Source: Cryomorphaceae bacterium
GTDB taxonomy: Bacteria > Bacteroidota > Bacteroidia > Flavobacteriales > Crocinitomicaceae
Direction: 5' to 3'
DNA length: 7,385 bases
Assembly (NCBI GenBank): GCA_002683585.1
Contig: NYTQ01000156.1
Location: 1-7,385 of the forward strand
Shown here in pieces: positions 6,780 to 7,385 of the stretch (position 1 is its first letter; each line of letters begins with the position of its first letter). The translations under genes and the position numbers were made by a program. Below the pieces are notes generated by a model, which was given only the letters and a program-made list of their open reading frames with translations, searched no databases and was not told where the DNA came from.

Positions 6780-7079
6780 TTATGCTCCTAGGCCTGCGTC
6801 GATGTCGTCCTGTCTTGGTATTCTTATGATGGTGCCCTCTACGAAGTCATTCACAGGATCTTTGAGCACGTCTGGATTTCTCACACTGAACACCCACCAT
6901 AGTTTGGTGTTGCCATACAAGTCATGAGCCAGTAGGTCAGGTCGTAGACTGTAAAATTTGTCTATACTGTATTCTATGTCATCATTGTTGAAATCAAATG
7001 AGCGTGGTTGGTATATGCCTAGATACCCACTGCCTTGTGGTGTACGGGCATAAGGTGACGTTGATGCGTACTTGGCCAT
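6780..7079 (-). CDS. gp53: Baseplate wedge protein gp53-like (LysM-like)
   Basis: This 99-residue protein carries the core I associate with T4 gp53, which clamps neighbouring wedges together through a LysM-like domain. The key part is residues 37-90: YSIDKFYSLRPDLLAHDLYG, then the LWWVFSVRNPDVL segment, then DPVNDFVEGTIIRIPR. The end, EGTIIRIP, reads like the closing strand of a LysM fold. T4 gp53 has 196 residues, so this protein is little more than the core domain. The ATG overlaps the stop of the upstream gene by one base (TAATG), with GGAT at 7090-7087 as a modest ribosome site. The stop lies one base before the large hub-like gene. The order gp53, hub-like gene, gp5-like gene supports the call. 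Another small LysM-like baseplate protein is the main alternative. Confidence 0.78.
   Translation of the reverse strand: MAKYASTSPYARTPQGSGYLGIYQPRSFDFNNDDIEYSIDKFYSLRPDLLAHDLYGNTKLWWVFSVRNPDVLKDPVNDFVEGTIIRIPRQDDIDAGLGA
6785..6789 (-). promoter_or_regulatory. Ribosome binding site of the large hub-like gene
   Basis: On the minus strand, AGGAG at 6789-6785 lies six bases before the ATG at 6778-6776, inside the last codons of the gp53-like gene. It is the best Shine-Dalgarno match at any start in this window. It fixes the start of the 1264-residue protein and therefore confirms that the hydrophobic N-terminal segment is translated. Confidence 0.75.
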
Positions 7080-7385
7080 TAAATAAATCCATCCTTGGCC
7101 AATGTGCCGTTTGCAAAATCTTTCAAGTTGAACTTTTCTTTTATTTTCTTGCGTGAATAAACTGGTTGTACCAATACTGTGAAAACTGAATCTGTCGGTA
7201 CCCTGGTTACCACGCCTCCACTGTTTGCACCAACAGGAGTCCTGTTGTTTGCTTGTTCTATTCCTGGTTGTCTGCTGGATCCTGATGATTTGGTTCGTTG
7301 TTGAGTGTTTGCATTGGTTTTAGGCCCACCTCCACTCTGTGACGTTACAGAGATGTAATCAACCGATTCTTTCAATTCAATGGTA
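7079..7385 (-). CDS. C-terminal part of an unidentified structural protein (runs off the right edge)
   Basis: The frame is open from the window edge to TAA at 7081-7079, and 101 residues are visible. A TTG at 7375-7373 could be read as a start. Because the frame continues upstream without a stop (TIELKESVDYISVTSQ), a start outside the window is more likely. The visible part is a short beta-like stretch, then a Gly/Ser/Asn/Gln-rich linker (about residues 20-60), then a compact end with VFTVLVQPVYSRKKIKEKFN and NGTLAKDGFI. I do not recognise the family. The position just before gp53, and a first stretch that could be the last strand of a tail-tube-like domain, make the tail tube cap gp48 a candidate, but this is a guess. 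Confidence 0.6.
   Translation of the reverse strand, partial: TIELKESVDYISVTSQSGGGPKTNANTQQRTKSSGSSRQPGIEQANNRTPVGANSGGVVTRVPTDSVFTVLVQPVYSRKKIKEKFNLKDFANGTLAKDGFI

Noticed and set aside
7079..7375. TTG at 7375-7373 as the true start of the rightmost gene.
   Set aside because: The frame stays open to the window edge with plausible coding sequence upstream (TIE), so the gene most likely begins outside the window.
1..7385. Defence system, mobile element, CRISPR array, tRNA or regulatory RNA.
   Set aside because: Every gene is baseplate-type structural or adjacent to it, there are no repeat arrays or cloverleaf-like stretches, and the only gap over 10 bases is 40 bases long.

Overview
The window is a compact, single-strand block of baseplate genes from a tailed phage of the T4-like (myovirus) kind. 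It most resembles marine T4-like phages such as those of cyanobacteria and SAR11. That placement rests on recognisable protein motifs: the gp6 N-terminus, a gp25 domain, a PAAR spike tip, a lysozyme-less gp5 with OB fold and beta-helix, and a gp53/LysM-like wedge protein. It also rests on the gene order. Base composition is moderate (about 40-58% GC in lines I counted by hand). The host cannot be named from this window. I see no tRNA, insertion sequence, CRISPR array, integrase or defence gene.

All genes read on the minus strand, so transcription runs from high to low coordinates. In that order they are: the 3' end of an unidentified structural gene cut by the window edge (7385-7079); a gp53-like wedge protein (7079-6780); a 1264-residue multidomain protein, most likely the baseplate hub (6778-2984); a gp5-like central spike (2984-1095); a PAAR spike tip (1087-812); gp25 (810-328); and the first 95 residues of gp6 (287-1), which runs off the left edge. 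Neighbouring genes touch or overlap by one base (TAATG), or are 1-7 bases apart. The one real gap is the 40 bases between gp25 and gp6, which holds a weak late-promoter-like box. No stretch over 300 bases lacks a gene.

The parts fit one machine. The large protein would form the hub on which the gp5-like trimer sits. The gp5-like beta-helix forms the spike and the PAAR protein caps its point. gp53, gp25 and gp6 belong to the wedges that surround the hub and start sheath assembly.

The parts most worth a second look are in the large hub-like protein. It has a hydrophobic N-terminal segment, a helical and low-complexity extension with a small 17-residue tandem repeat, a junction marked by an A7 run and an internal ATG, and a long Thr/Ser/Gly-rich tail ending in an unrecognised domain. 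I found no sign of a wholly new system. The novelty lies in how the hub and spike are built.
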